From positions 1 through 64,000 of the forward strand of contig NZ_JALDPT010000023.1 of the NCBI RefSeq assembly GCF_022695515.1: a DNA stretch of 64,000 bases, written 5' to 3'. The notes under the pieces were generated by a model that searched no databases, was not told where the DNA came from, and saw nothing but the letters and a program-made list of their open reading frames with translations. The position numbers and the translations under genes were made by a program. Source of the stretch: Phenylobacterium aquaticum (lineage in GTDB: Bacteria > Pseudomonadota > Alphaproteobacteria > Caulobacterales > Caulobacteraceae). Below, piece by piece: positions 27,752-37,890 of this stretch. Every line of letters begins with the position of its first letter. Position 1 is the stretch's first letter.

Positions 27752-28849
27752 ATGGCCCTCCCCTCTTCCGCGCGTCTGACGATCGACCTCGACGCGCTCG
27801 CGCACAATTACGCCGTGCTGGGCGCCCAGGCCGCCGGCGCCGAGGTCGCTCCGGTGTTGAAGGGCGACGCCTATGGCCTGGGCGCGCCCCAGGTCGGGTG
27901 CCGGCTGTGGGCCGAGGGCGCGCGGCGGTTCTTCGTGGCCCGGCTGAGCGAGGGCGAGGCCCTGCGCGCCGCCCTGGGGCCGCAGCGGCCCTGCGTGATC
28001 CATGTGCTGGACGGCATGCCGGCCGGCACCGGCGAGCGGATCGCCGCCGCCGACCTGACCCCGGTGCTGACCAGCCTGCCGCAGATCGAGTCCGCCGCCG
28101 TCTTCGCCGCCCAATCCGGGCGGGACCTGAATGTCGGCCTGCATATCGACACCGGCATGAACCGCCAGGGCCTGACCCCGACCGACGCCCGTGCGCTGGC
28201 CCAGTCGCCGGACCGACTACGCGGCCTGGAGGTCGAGCTGGTGATGAGCCACCTGGGCTCGGCGACCGAACCGCAATCGCCCCGCAACCGCGCCCAGCTT
28301 GAGACCTTCGCCCCGCTGCGGGCCCTATTCCCCGGCGCGCGGGCCAGCCTGGCGGCCTCCGGCGGGGTGTTCCTGGGCCCTGACTACCGGTTCGACATCG
28401 TGAGGCCGGGGGTCAGCCTCTATGGCGGCGGGCCGTTCGAACGGCCGCATCCCGACCTGAAGCCGGTGGCGATCTTCGAAGCGCCGATCCTGGACATCCG
28501 CACCATCGCGCCGGGCGAGATGCTGGGCTATGGCGGCAGCGTGGTGATCCAGCGCCCGACACGGGTGGCGATGGTGGCGGCGGGCTATGCCGACGGCCTG
28601 ATCCGGGCCGGGAAATCCGGCGGGGCCGGCTGGTTCGCCGGCGCGGCGCGGCCGTTCCTGATCATCAATATGGACCTGATCGCCATGGAGATCGGCGACG
28701 CCCCGGCGGCGCCCGGCCAGATGGTCGAGCTGATGGGGGCCAACGCCCTGATCGACGACCTGGCCGAGGCGGCGGGCACGGTGGCCCACGAATGCTTGGT
28801 GCGGCTGAGCGAGCGGGCCGAACGGATCTATTTGGGCGAGGCGGTCTGA
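27752..28849 (+). CDS. alr: Alanine racemase
   Basis: 365 aa. It makes D-alanine for peptidoglycan. The PLP lysine lies in VLKGDAYGLG near residue 35; the second catalytic base, Tyr, is in GEMLGYGGS. HIDTGMNRQG and RPGVSLYGG are family stretches. It starts 43 bases after dnaB. Its last 22 bases overlap the end of the convergent membrane protein. Confidence 0.96.
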   Translation: MALPSSARLTIDLDALAHNYAVLGAQAAGAEVAPVLKGDAYGLGAPQVGCRLWAEGARRFFVARLSEGEALRAALGPQRPCVIHVLDGMPAGTGERIAAADLTPVLTSLPQIESAAVFAAQSGRDLNVGLHIDTGMNRQGLTPTDARALAQSPDRLRGLEVELVMSHLGSATEPQSPRNRAQLETFAPLRALFPGARASLAASGGVFLGPDYRFDIVRPGVSLYGGGPFERPHPDLKPVAIFEAPILDIRTIAPGEMLGYGGSVVIQRPTRVAMVAAGYADGLIRAGKSGGAGWFAGAARPFLIINMDLIAMEIGDAPAAPGQMVELMGANALIDDLAEAAGTVAHECLVRLSERAERIYLGEAV

Positions 28850-29553
28850 GCCGCCGCGGCCTCCAGCTTGGCCAGGCCGACGGCGTCGGCGGCGGACTTG
28901 ATGTCTGTGAGCTCCATCCCCTCGCCCTCGACGTGGATCATGAACCGCTCGGCGACTAGGACGGAATATTCGCCCTTGCCCGTGGCGGGATCCCAGCTCT
29001 CGGCGGTCATACGGCCGTCGACCTTGCCGACCTTTTCGATGCGCCCGTCGGTGCGCGGGGCGCTCTCGACATTGAAGGCGCCGGCGAGCGCAGCAAGCGC
29101 GCCGGCCGCGCCGAGGTCGGACACCGACAGATCCAGCGCCCCGGTCTTGCCCGCGTAGTGCGCACGGACGGTGGGGCCGGAAATGTCATTGTCCTCCTCG
29201 GACTCCACCGTGATCCGGCCGCGGGCCAGGCCCACCGCGGAGGCCGGCAGATAGGCCTTCAGCGCATCGGCCGACAGGGTCTTCACCTGGCCCTGCTTGG
29301 ACTTCATGGCCTTGGCGGCGGCGTCGAGGCTGGCGGTCGCGGCCTGGAGCTTCTCAAGATCGACCGACTGCCCCCCGCGCAGCTTGGGTCCGCTGCTTTC
29401 GGCGGGCGGCGCCGCGGCGTGCCGTCCGGCCAGCACCATGGCCCCCAGGAGGCCGATCACCACCAGGCCGCCGCCGAGGGTCCACATCCGGCGCGGTCCG
29501 GTCAGCAGGCCGCGCCATACCGTCGCGGGCGGCGTGCGATCATCCTCACTCAT
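28828..29553 (-). CDS. Single-pass membrane protein of unknown function
   Basis: 241 aa from the ATG at 29553. A short cytoplasmic N-terminus, one hydrophobic helix (about residues 24-43) and a long soluble domain, presumably periplasmic, rich in Ala, Asp and Glu. No known motif is recognised. It lies on the opposite strand in the otherwise rightward dnaB-purF gene group. Confidence 0.7.
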   Translation of the reverse strand: MSEDDRTPPATVWRGLLTGPRRMWTLGGGLVVIGLLGAMVLAGRHAAAPPAESSGPKLRGGQSVDLEKLQAATASLDAAAKAMKSKQGQVKTLSADALKAYLPASAVGLARGRITVESEEDNDISGPTVRAHYAGKTGALDLSVSDLGAAGALAALAGAFNVESAPRTDGRIEKVGKVDGRMTAESWDPATGKGEYSVLVAERFMIHVEGEGMELTDIKSAADAVGLAKLEAAAAQTASPK

Positions 29554-29679
29554 GGCGTCCCCAACTTGAAAGCGCAGCCCGGCGGCCCCAATTGGCGCAA
29601 GCCTAAACAAACGCGTGGAGTCGGGAAACCGGCGCGCAATAGAGGGTAAGCTCGCCGCTTATCCGAATCAGGAGACTCC

Positions 29680-31044
29680 ATGGCCCGCGACGGCGCCGTC
29701 TATGTCTGTCAGACCTGCGGGGCCACCCAGTCGAAGTGGGCGGGCCAGTGCCCGGCCTGCAGCGCCTGGAACAGCCTGGTGGAAGAGGTGCAGAGCCGGC
29801 CGCCGGGGGCGTTGGCCCCCTCGAAAAGCGCGCGGGGCCGCGGGCTGGATTTCCGGGGTCTGGCCGAGGCGACGCCGGCCCCGCCCCGCATCATCACCGG
29901 CGTGGACGAGTTCGACCGGGTCTGTGGCGGCGGCGTGGTGCCGGGCTCGGCGATCCTGCTGGGCGGCGACCCCGGCGTGGGCAAGTCGACCCTGCTTTTG
30001 CAGGTGATGGCCTTCGCGGCCCGCCGCGGCGTGCGCTGCGCCTATATCTCCGGCGAGGAGGCGGTGGACCAGGTCCGCAGCCGGGCGCAACGCATGGGCC
30101 TGGCCGACGCGCCGGTCGCGCTCGCCGCCGAGACCTCGCTGCGCGAGATCCTCGACGGGCTGAAGCGCGACAAGTTCGACCTGGTGGTGATCGATTCCAT
30201 CCAGACCATGTGGAGCGACGTCCACGAGGCAGGCCCTGGCACGGTGACCCAGGTCCGGGCGGCCGCGACCGAACTGACGCGGCTCGCCAAGAAGCAGGGC
30301 GTGGCGGTCATCCTGGTCGGCCACGTCACCAAGGAAGGCACGATCGCCGGGCCGCGGGTGATCGAGCATATCGTCGACGCGGTGCTCGCCTTCGAGGGCG
30401 AGCGCGGCTACCCGTTCCGCATCCTGCGCGGAGCCAAGAACCGGTTCGGGGCCACCGACGAGATCGGGGTCTTCGAGATGGGCGACGCCGGCCTGGCGGA
30501 GGTGAAGAACCCCTCGGCCCTGTTCCTCGACACCTCGGGCGAGCGGGCGGCGGGCGCGGCGGTGTTCGCCGGCATCGAGGGCTCGCGGCCCGTGCTGGTG
30601 GAGTTCCAGGCGCTGGTGGCGCCGTCCGCCTATGGCACGCCGCGGCGCGCGGTCGTGGGCTGGGATTCCGGGCGCCTGGCCATGGTGCTGGCGGTGCTGG
30701 AGACGCGCTGCGGCCTGGGGCTCGGCAATCGCGACGTCTATCTGAACGTGGCCGGGGGCCTGCGGATCAGTGAGCCGGCGGCGGACCTGGCGGCGGCGGC
30801 GGCGCTCGCCTCGTCGGCCCTGGACGTCGCCCTGCCCCAGGATTGCGTGGTGTTCGGCGAACTCAGCCTGGCGGGCGACGTGCGTCCGGTCAGCCGGATG
30901 GAGTCGCGACTCAAAGAGGCCGCGAAGCTGGGGTTCAACCGGGCCCTGGCCCCGGCCGGCACGGACGGCGGACCGCTGAAGGCGATCGGCGTGGCGCGGC
31001 TGGCCGACGCCATCCGGCGGATCGGCGAAAGCGATTGGACGTAA
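29680..31044 (+). CDS. radA: DNA repair protein RadA
   Basis: 454 aa. It has the zinc finger CQTCGATQSKWAGQCPAC (residues 9-26), a RecA-type ATPase with Walker A GGDPGVGKSTLLL, the signature KNRFG (GAKNRFGATDE), and a C-terminal Lon-protease-like domain. It promotes branch migration in recombination repair. cvpA follows after 5 bases. Confidence 0.97.
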   Translation: MARDGAVYVCQTCGATQSKWAGQCPACSAWNSLVEEVQSRPPGALAPSKSARGRGLDFRGLAEATPAPPRIITGVDEFDRVCGGGVVPGSAILLGGDPGVGKSTLLLQVMAFAARRGVRCAYISGEEAVDQVRSRAQRMGLADAPVALAAETSLREILDGLKRDKFDLVVIDSIQTMWSDVHEAGPGTVTQVRAAATELTRLAKKQGVAVILVGHVTKEGTIAGPRVIEHIVDAVLAFEGERGYPFRILRGAKNRFGATDEIGVFEMGDAGLAEVKNPSALFLDTSGERAAGAAVFAGIEGSRPVLVEFQALVAPSAYGTPRRAVVGWDSGRLAMVLAVLETRCGLGLGNRDVYLNVAGGLRISEPAADLAAAAALASSALDVALPQDCVVFGELSLAGDVRPVSRMESRLKEAAKLGFNRALAPAGTDGGPLKAIGVARLADAIRRIGESDWT

Positions 31045-31049
31045 GGACG

Positions 31050-31670
31050 ATGCCCTATTTCGACATCATCGTGCTGTCGATCCTGTTGGCCTCGGCCGGG
31101 ATCGGCTTCTACCAGGGCGCCGCCCACGAGATGGTGGCCGTGGTCTCGTTCCTGGCCGCCGCGATCGTCGCGGTCTATGGCCTGAGGTTCACCGGCCCGA
31201 TCGGACGCAATCTGATCGATCCGGACTGGGCCGGCGCCGTGGCCGGCATGGTGGTGACCTTCGCGCTGGTCTATGGCGGCCTGCGGATCATCGGCGGCAG
31301 CCTGGCGCGCAAGATCCAGGACGCCCAGATCCTGGGCCTGATGGACCGCACCATCGGCCTGGGCTTCGGCCTGATCCGCGCCTTCGTGCTGCTAGGGGCG
31401 TTCAACCTGGCCTTCACCGCCGCGACCCCGGCGGCCCTGATGCCCAAGTGGCTGACCAATGCGACCTTTTACCCCATGACCACGGCCGCCGGCGCGGCGC
31501 TCAGGGCCTTCGCGCCCAAGGGCTGGGACATGGCCGGCAAGCTCAAACCCGCCCTCACGAAAGCCGTCCGTGAAGGTTCTGCGAACAGCAAACGTGACTC
31601 CGGACACGGCGGGGGCTATGACGCCCGCGACCGCGGTGGAATCGACGATCTGGTGGAGAAATCCCGATGA
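31050..31670 (+). CDS. cvpA: CvpA family inner-membrane protein
   Basis: 206 aa from the ATG at 31050. Four membrane segments with the family pattern FDIIVLSILLASAGIGFYQGAAHE at the start and LGLMDRTIGLGFGLIRAF later. The C-terminus is a charged cytoplasmic tail. E. coli CvpA is needed for colicin V production and lies before purF, as here. Its stop overlaps the purF start (ATGA). Confidence 0.93.
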   Translation: MPYFDIIVLSILLASAGIGFYQGAAHEMVAVVSFLAAAIVAVYGLRFTGPIGRNLIDPDWAGAVAGMVVTFALVYGGLRIIGGSLARKIQDAQILGLMDRTIGLGFGLIRAFVLLGAFNLAFTAATPAALMPKWLTNATFYPMTTAAGAALRAFAPKGWDMAGKLKPALTKAVREGSANSKRDSGHGGGYDARDRGGIDDLVEKSR

Positions 31671-33151
31671 AATCCGTCCAGGATCGATGGCCGCAGCGTG
31701 ATCCCCTCGATGACACGCCGCGCCTGGAATGCGGGGTCTTCGGCGTCTTCGACGTCGCGGAGGCCTCCCCGATCACGGCGCTCGGGCTGCACGCCCTGCA
31801 GCATCGCGGCCAGGAAGCTTGCGGCATCGCCAGCTTCGACGGGCAGGGTTTCCACACCGAACGGCACATGGGCTATGTCGGCGACGCCTTCGCCGGCGGC
31901 GACCTCATGGACCGCCTGCCCGGCTACGCCGCCATCGGCCACACCCGCTATTCCACGGCCGGCGGCAGCTTCATCCGCAACGTCCAGCCGATGTTCGCCG
32001 ACCTCGACTCCGGCGGCGTCGCCATCGCCCACAACGGCAATCTCACCAACTTCCTGACCCTGCGCCAGCAGCTGGTCGCCGAGGGCGCGATCTTCCAGTC
32101 GACCTCGGACTCCGAGGTTATCCTGCATCTGATCGCCCGTTCGCGCCGGGCCCGCATGGTCGAGAAGTTCATCGACGCCCTGTCGCGCATTGAGGGCGGC
32201 TACGCCCTGGTGGCGCTCTCCAACAAGAAGCTGATCGGCGTGCGCGACCCGCTGGGCATCCGCCCGCTGGTGCTTGGCGAGCTCGACGGCAAGTACGTGC
32301 TGGCCTCGGAGACCTGCGCGCTCGACATGATCGGCGCCAAATTCGTCCGCGATATCGAGCATGGCGAGATGGTGGTCATCGACCACGACGGCATCGAATC
32401 CTTAAGGCCCTTCCCGGCCGCCCGGGCCCGGCCCTGCATCTTTGAATATGTCTATTTCGCCCGTCCCGACTCCGTGGTGAACGGCCGCTCGGTCTATGAA
32501 GTGCGCAAGCGCATGGGCCGCCGCCTGGCCCAGGAGAGCCATGTCGACGTCGACGTGATCGTGCCGGTGCCGGACTCCGGCGTGCCGGCGGCGCTGGGCT
32601 ACGCCCAGGAGACCGGGGTGCCCTTCGAGATGGGCATCATCCGCAATCACTATGTCGGCCGGACCTTCATCCAGCCGACCCAGGGCGCCCGGGAACTGGG
32701 CGTGCGCATGAAGCTGTCGCCGAACCACGCGGTCCTAGCCGGCAAGCGGGTGATGCTGATCGACGACTCCATCGTCCGCGGCACCAATTCGATCCGGGTG
32801 GTCCGTATGGTGCGTGAGGCCGGCGCCGCCGAGGTGCACCTGCGCTCGGCCTCGCCACCGATCAAGTGGCCAGACTTCTACGGCATCGACATGCCCGACC
32901 GCGACAAGCTGCTGGCCGCCAACCACTCGGTCGAGGAGATCGCCAAGATCCTGGACGTCGACTCCATGGGCTATCTGTCGGTCGACGGCCTCTATTCGGC
33001 GATGAATTCCGAACCGCGCGATCCCAAGGACCCGCAGTTCACCGACCACTATTTCACCGGCGACTATCCCACCCGCCTGCTGGACCGGGAGATCGCCGAG
33101 GGTCGAAACGACACCGCCGACCGTCAGCTTTCCTTCCTGGTCGACGCGTGA
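31667..33151 (+). CDS. purF: Amidophosphoribosyltransferase
   Basis: 494 aa. It performs the first step of de novo purine synthesis. A short propeptide of about 21 residues precedes the nucleophile Cys22 (LECGVFGVFD). The glutaminase domain has HTRYST and HNGNL; the PRPP loop is MLIDDSIVRGTN. The trailing region (LRSASPPIKWPDFYGIDMP) contains no clear Cys-rich iron-sulfur site. It is coupled to cvpA by an ATGA overlap. Confidence 0.98.
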   Translation: MKSVQDRWPQRDPLDDTPRLECGVFGVFDVAEASPITALGLHALQHRGQEACGIASFDGQGFHTERHMGYVGDAFAGGDLMDRLPGYAAIGHTRYSTAGGSFIRNVQPMFADLDSGGVAIAHNGNLTNFLTLRQQLVAEGAIFQSTSDSEVILHLIARSRRARMVEKFIDALSRIEGGYALVALSNKKLIGVRDPLGIRPLVLGELDGKYVLASETCALDMIGAKFVRDIEHGEMVVIDHDGIESLRPFPAARARPCIFEYVYFARPDSVVNGRSVYEVRKRMGRRLAQESHVDVDVIVPVPDSGVPAALGYAQETGVPFEMGIIRNHYVGRTFIQPTQGARELGVRMKLSPNHAVLAGKRVMLIDDSIVRGTNSIRVVRMVREAGAAEVHLRSASPPIKWPDFYGIDMPDRDKLLAANHSVEEIAKILDVDSMGYLSVDGLYSAMNSEPRDPKDPQFTDHYFTGDYPTRLLDREIAEGRNDTADRQLSFLVDA

Positions 33152-34146
33152 GTTCAGAGCGTTCCGGGCTGTTCGCCCGTATCAAGCCGGACTGGTACAT
33201 CATCCTGATCGTCAGCATGGTCGTGCTGGCCTCGATCCTGCCGGCCCACGGGGCGGCGACTCCGGTGTTCGGCCTGGCGACCAAGATCGCCATCGGCCTC
33301 GTCTTCTTCCTGCATGGGGCCAAGCTGTCGCGCGAGGCGGTGATCCGCGGGATCACGCACTGGCGGCTGCACCTGCTGGTGCTGGCGGCGACCTTCGTCC
33401 TGTTCCCGATGCTGACCCTGTTGATGGCCGCCCTGCCCGCCTGGATCACGCCAGTCGCGCTCGCGCCCGGGATCGTGTTCCTGGGCTGCCTGCCCTCGAC
33501 CATCCAGTCCTCGATCGGCTTCACCGCCATCGCCCGGGGCAATGTGGCGGCCACGGTCGCCTCGGCCACAGCCTCCAATTTGCTGGGCATCGCCATCACA
33601 CCCTTGCTGGGCGCCCTGCTGATGCACGCCCAGGGCAACGGGCTGTCGTTCCATTCGGTGCAGTCGATCGTCGTCCAGCTCCTGGTTCCCTTCGTGGCCG
33701 GACAGCTGCTTCGCCCGGTGATCGGGCCCTGGATCGCGGCGCGGGCCAAGCTTCTGTCCTATGTGGATCGCGGGTCGATCCTGCTGGTGGTCTATTCGGC
33801 CTTCTCGGAAGCCGTGACCGGCGGCATCTGGCGCCAGGTCAGCGCCCTGGATCTCGTGCGGCTGGCGTTCATCTGCCTGGTGCTGCTGGGCCTGGTTCTG
33901 CTGGCGACATTGATGGCGGCGCGCGCCTTCGGCTTCCCGACCGAGGACGAGATCACCATCCTGTTCTGCGGCTCCAAGAAAAGTCTGGCCAGCGGCGTGC
34001 CCATGGCCGGCGTGCTGTTCCCCGGCGCGGGGCTCGGCCTGATGCTCTTGCCAATTATGATCTTCCACCAGCTGCAGCTGATGGCCTGCGCGGTCATCGC
34101 CCAGCGCTATGCAAGGCGGGCGGACACGACGCCCGAGACGGTTTAG
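33148..34146 (+). CDS. Bile acid:sodium symporter family transporter (YfeH-like)
   Basis: 332 aa from the GTG at 33148, which overlaps the purF stop. About ten membrane helices follow a short polar N-terminus. Recognisable stretches are FFLHGAKLSREA, PGIVFLGCLPSTIQSSIGFTAIARGN and ILFCGSKKSLASGVPMA, typical of the YfeH/SBF-like subfamily. The transported solute is unknown. Confidence 0.92.
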   Translation: MSSERSGLFARIKPDWYIILIVSMVVLASILPAHGAATPVFGLATKIAIGLVFFLHGAKLSREAVIRGITHWRLHLLVLAATFVLFPMLTLLMAALPAWITPVALAPGIVFLGCLPSTIQSSIGFTAIARGNVAATVASATASNLLGIAITPLLGALLMHAQGNGLSFHSVQSIVVQLLVPFVAGQLLRPVIGPWIAARAKLLSYVDRGSILLVVYSAFSEAVTGGIWRQVSALDLVRLAFICLVLLGLVLLATLMAARAFGFPTEDEITILFCGSKKSLASGVPMAGVLFPGAGLGLMLLPIMIFHQLQLMACAVIAQRYARRADTTPETV

Positions 34147-34156
34147 ACAGCCCGCC

Positions 34157-34897
34157 ATGACTGACAAGACGCTTCCCCTCGACGGCCAGATCGCCCTGGT
34201 CACCGGCGCCACGCGCGGCATCGGCCGCGCCAGCGCGCTGGCGCTCGCCGCCGCCGGCGCGCACATCATCGCCACCGCCCGGACCCAGGGCGGGCTCGAG
34301 GCCCTGGACGACGAGATCAAGGCTCTGACCGGCAAGTCCGCCACCCTGGTCCCGCTGGACCTGACCAACGGGTCCGGGATCGACCAGCTGGGCTATGCCA
34401 TCCATCAGCGCCACGGCCATCTGGACCTGCTGGTCCATGCCGGCGCCATCCTGGGCGGCCTGACCCCCATCGCTCATATTGACACCGGAGCGTGGGACAA
34501 GATCGTCGCCACCAACCTGACCTCGGTCTATCGGCTGATCCGCTCCATCGAGCCGCTGCTGAAGGCCGCGCCGAAGGGTCGGGCGATCTTCCTGACCACG
34601 GGCCGCGTCGCGCGTCCCAAGGCCTTCTGGGGGGCCTACGGGGCCACCAAGGCGGGCATGGAGCACCTGGTCCGCACCTGGGCCGACGAGATCGAGAACA
34701 CCGACGTGCGGGCCGCCCTGGTCGATCCAGGCGCCATGCGCACCAAGATGCGCGCCGAGGCCATGCCGGGCGAGGATCCGGAGACCCTGCCCGATCCCTC
34801 GGAGATCGGGCCGCTGATCGTGGAGCTCGCCCAGGCGGAGCTGGGCGTGCCGGCCGCTAGCGTCTTGTTCCCCGAGTGGAAGCAATCGCGCGGCTAG
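34157..34897 (+). CDS. Short-chain dehydrogenase/reductase (YciK-like)
   Basis: 246 aa from the ATG at 34157, 10 bases after the transporter. TGATRGIGRASAL gives the cofactor site; HAGAI replaces NAG. The active Tyr-Lys pair is in WGAYGATK. The position of the usual catalytic Ser is Thr in FLTTGRVA, which may still be functional. It resembles the YciK type of SDR. Its 3' end overlaps the C-terminal end of der on the other strand by 41 bases. Confidence 0.88.
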   Translation: MTDKTLPLDGQIALVTGATRGIGRASALALAAAGAHIIATARTQGGLEALDDEIKALTGKSATLVPLDLTNGSGIDQLGYAIHQRHGHLDLLVHAGAILGGLTPIAHIDTGAWDKIVATNLTSVYRLIRSIEPLLKAAPKGRAIFLTTGRVARPKAFWGAYGATKAGMEHLVRTWADEIENTDVRAALVDPGAMRTKMRAEAMPGEDPETLPDPSEIGPLIVELAQAELGVPAASVLFPEWKQSRG

Positions 34898-36470
34898 CGT
34901 TCTTGGGCTTCACGCCCGGTCTCGCCACCTTGGCGGCGCGGCCCTTGGGCGACGCGCCCTGCCCCTTGAACTTGCCGGTCGGCTTGGGGGCCTTGGACAC
35001 ATAGGCCTTCTTCGGCTTGGCCTTGGCGCCGGCCTTGGCCTTGTCCGAGGCTTCCGCCAGGGTCTTGGCCGCGAGACCGGTCTTGGCCTTGGTGCGGGTC
35101 TTCTTGACCCGCTCCTGGGTCGGACGGCTGAGCGCCTCGCCCTCGGCGAAGGGGTTCTTGTTCGACTTCACGGTCAGCCGCATGGGCACGCCCGGCAGGT
35201 CGAAGCTCTCGCGCAGCGAATTGATCAGGTAGCGGCGGTACTGGTCCGGCAGCTGGTTCGCCCGGCTGGCGAACAGCACGAAGGTCGGCGGCCGGGCCTT
35301 GGTCTGGGCCATGTATTTCGGCTTCACCCGGTGGCCGCCGACGGCCGGCGGCGGGTGGCGCTGGATCGCCTGGGCCAGCCAGTCGTTGAGGTCGCGGGTC
35401 TTGACCTTGGTCGACCAGTCCTTGTGGACCTTGAAGACGGCGGGCATCAGCTTGTCGAGGTTGCGCCCGGTCTCGGCAGAGAGCGCGATGACCGGCGAGC
35501 CCTTGAGCTGCGGCAGCAGGCGCGCCGCCTCCTCGACGATCTCGGTCATCTTGGCGTTCTGGTCGTCCACCAGGTCCCACTTGGCCAGGCAGAAGACCAG
35601 GGCCCGGCCCTCCCGCTCGACCAGGTCGGCGATCTGCAGGTCCTGGACCTCGAAGGGGTGGGTGGCGTCCATCACCAGGATCACCACTTCGGCGAAGGTG
35701 ATGGCGCGGATGGAGTCGGCGGTGGAGAGCTTTTCCAGCTTCTCCTGGACCCGGGCCTTGCGGCGCAGGCCCGCGGTGTCGACCAGCCGGACCTGACGGT
35801 CCTCCCAGGTCCAGTCCACTGGAATGGCGTCGCGGGTGATGCCGGCCTCAGGGCCGGTCAGCATGCGGTCCTCGCCGATCAGCTTGTTGACCAGGGTCGA
35901 CTTGCCGGCGTTAGGACGCCCGACGATGGCGATCTTGACGGCCTTGTCGCCCTCGTCCTCGCCGCCGAGATCGGCCTCGTCATTGATCGCCGAGACGGCG
36001 GCGTAGAGATCGGCCATGCCTTCGCCGTGCTCGGCGGAGACGGCGATGGGCTCGCCCAAGCCCAGGCTGTAGGCCTCGTTGATGCCCACGTCGCCCTGGC
36101 GGCCCTCGGCCTTGTTGGCGAGCAGGATCACCGGCTTGTCCCGCTTGCGCAGGATCTCGGCGAAGACCTGGTCCATGGGGGTGACGCCCTCGCGGGAGTC
36201 GACCACGAACACGGCCACGTCGCACTCGTCGATGGCGAGTTCGGTCTGGGCGCGCATGCGCGCTTCCAGGCTGTCGTCGGTGACGTCCTCGAAGCCGGCG
36301 GTGTCGATCAGCTCCAGGTCGATGTCGCCGATCCGGCCCGTGCCGAAGCGACGGTCACGGGTGACGCCCGGGCGGTCGTCGACGATGGCGAGCTTCTTGC
36401 CCGCCAGCCGATTGAACAGGGTCGACTTTCCGACGTTGGGGCGCCCGACGATGGCGAGTCTGAGCGGCAT
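34857..36470 (-). CDS. der: Ribosome-assembly GTPase Der (EngA)
   Basis: 537 aa. Two tandem GTPase domains: GRPNVGKSTLFNRL at the start and GRPNAGKSTLVNKL near residue 185, each with DTAG and NKAE/AKWD-type motifs, then the KH-like domain. It matures the 50S subunit. The last 90 residues are an unusually long Lys/Ala/Pro-rich basic tail (repeats of KA.AK), which is longer than in E. coli Der and probably binds rRNA. bamB follows upstream in the same direction. Confidence 0.97.
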   Translation of the reverse strand: MPLRLAIVGRPNVGKSTLFNRLAGKKLAIVDDRPGVTRDRRFGTGRIGDIDLELIDTAGFEDVTDDSLEARMRAQTELAIDECDVAVFVVDSREGVTPMDQVFAEILRKRDKPVILLANKAEGRQGDVGINEAYSLGLGEPIAVSAEHGEGMADLYAAVSAINDEADLGGEDEGDKAVKIAIVGRPNAGKSTLVNKLIGEDRMLTGPEAGITRDAIPVDWTWEDRQVRLVDTAGLRRKARVQEKLEKLSTADSIRAITFAEVVILVMDATHPFEVQDLQIADLVEREGRALVFCLAKWDLVDDQNAKMTEIVEEAARLLPQLKGSPVIALSAETGRNLDKLMPAVFKVHKDWSTKVKTRDLNDWLAQAIQRHPPPAVGGHRVKPKYMAQTKARPPTFVLFASRANQLPDQYRRYLINSLRESFDLPGVPMRLTVKSNKNPFAEGEALSRPTQERVKKTRTKAKTGLAAKTLAEASDKAKAGAKAKPKKAYVSKAPKPTGKFKGQGASPKGRAAKVARPGVKPKNASRAIASTRGTRR

Positions 36471-36482
36471 GAGGTCCTAAGC

Positions 36483-37890
36483 TTAGCGCAGCGCGATGAG
36501 TTGAGCCTCATCCGACACGAAATAGAGGGCGCCGTTGAGGGCGATGGGGCCGATCAGCAGCGGGGCGCCGACCTGGACCGACTTTTCGACCACGCCGGTC
36601 TTGGCGTTGAGGGCGACGATCTCGCCAGTGTCGGCGCCGAGCACCAGACGGCCATTGGCCAGGATCGGGCTCGACCAGAGCGGACGCACCACGTTCTTCT
36701 TGGCGTCCGTCTTGCTCTTGCCGAGGCTGTTGTACCAGGCGGCCTTCTTCTTCACACGGTCGACGTTGAGATCGCGGATCCAATAGACCTGGCCGGTCTC
36801 GCGGGCGATGCAATAGACCTTGCCGGCCTTGTCGACGACATAGACGACGTCGCCGGCCGCCCAAGGGGTGGTGATGCCGGTGATCGGCAGGGTCCAGCGG
36901 GGCTGGCCGGTGCGCAGGTCGGTGGCCGCCAGGACGCCCGAATGGCTCACGGCGTAGACGTCGCCCTGATAGATGACGGCGGCCGGGAATGTCGCGGATT
37001 TCCGAGAGCGCATTGGTCCGGCTGGCGCGCGACAGGGCCTCGTTCCAGAGGTCGTTGCCGTTGGCGGCGCGCAGGGCGACCAGTTCGCCGGAGCCGAAGG
37101 AGGCCACGACCGTGTCGCCGGAAACCGCCGGGCTTGAGGCGCCCAGGATGCGGGCCGATTCCGACAGGGCCTGATAGGTCCAGCCCTCGGCGCCGGTGGC
37201 GGCGTCGAAGGTCATCAGGGTGTTGTCGATGGCCACCACGAACACCCGGCCGCCGACCACGGTCGGGGCGGCATGGATCGGCTCCTCGGTCATCTTCTTC
37301 CAGATCACCGCGCCGGTGTCGGCGTTGAGCTGGGCGACGAACCGGTAGCCGGAGGCGACATAGAGCTTGCCGTCGGCGATGGCGATGCCGCCGCCGAAGG
37401 CTTCGGCGTCACGCTTGTTCTTGGGACGCAGGTCGACCTTCCAGACCTCGGCGCCCGACTGGGCGTCGTGGGCCGAGACCGTGGCCTCGCCGTCCATGAC
37501 ATAGATCTTGCCGTTCACGGCCACCGGCGGGGCGGTGACGTGAGCGCCGCGGGTGGACTTCTGGCCGATGCCGCGCTTCCAGGCGACCGAGAGGCCGCCG
37601 CCGGCGGCGACATGCTCGATCGAGTTCTCGGCCGTGCCGCCCGGCAGGGCCCACTGAGTGACCGGCTGGGCTTCGGGCAGGAAGAAGTCGGCGCCCTTCA
37701 GGCCCTCGGACACTTCGATCTTGTCGTCGAAGGCCACCACGGCGACCCGCTGGCCGGCGGCCGCGAACTCCTTGGGGCCGTCGTCCTTCTTATGGAAGGG
37801 ATTGATCTTCCCGACCGTGGAGCAGCCGGCGGCGGCCACGGCCACCGTCAGCATGAGCGCGAGGATGCCGTTACGGCGCAGAGTCATCAT
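36483..37890 (-). CDS. bamB: Outer-membrane assembly lipoprotein BamB (apparent -1 frameshift)
   Basis: About 468 aa after correction. A lipobox (VAAAGCS, Cys about residue 23) is followed by a PQQ-type eight-bladed propeller: VNGKIYVMDGEATVSAHDAQSGAEVW, VASFGSGELVALRA and later TGEIVALNAKTG repeats. It supports BAM-complex insertion of outer-membrane proteins. The frame breaks at about 36976-36987 (CCCGGCCGCC on the coding strand); one extra base restores SEIRDIPG..VIYQGDVY. It is between the YfgM-like gene and der, a conserved order. Confidence 0.93.
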
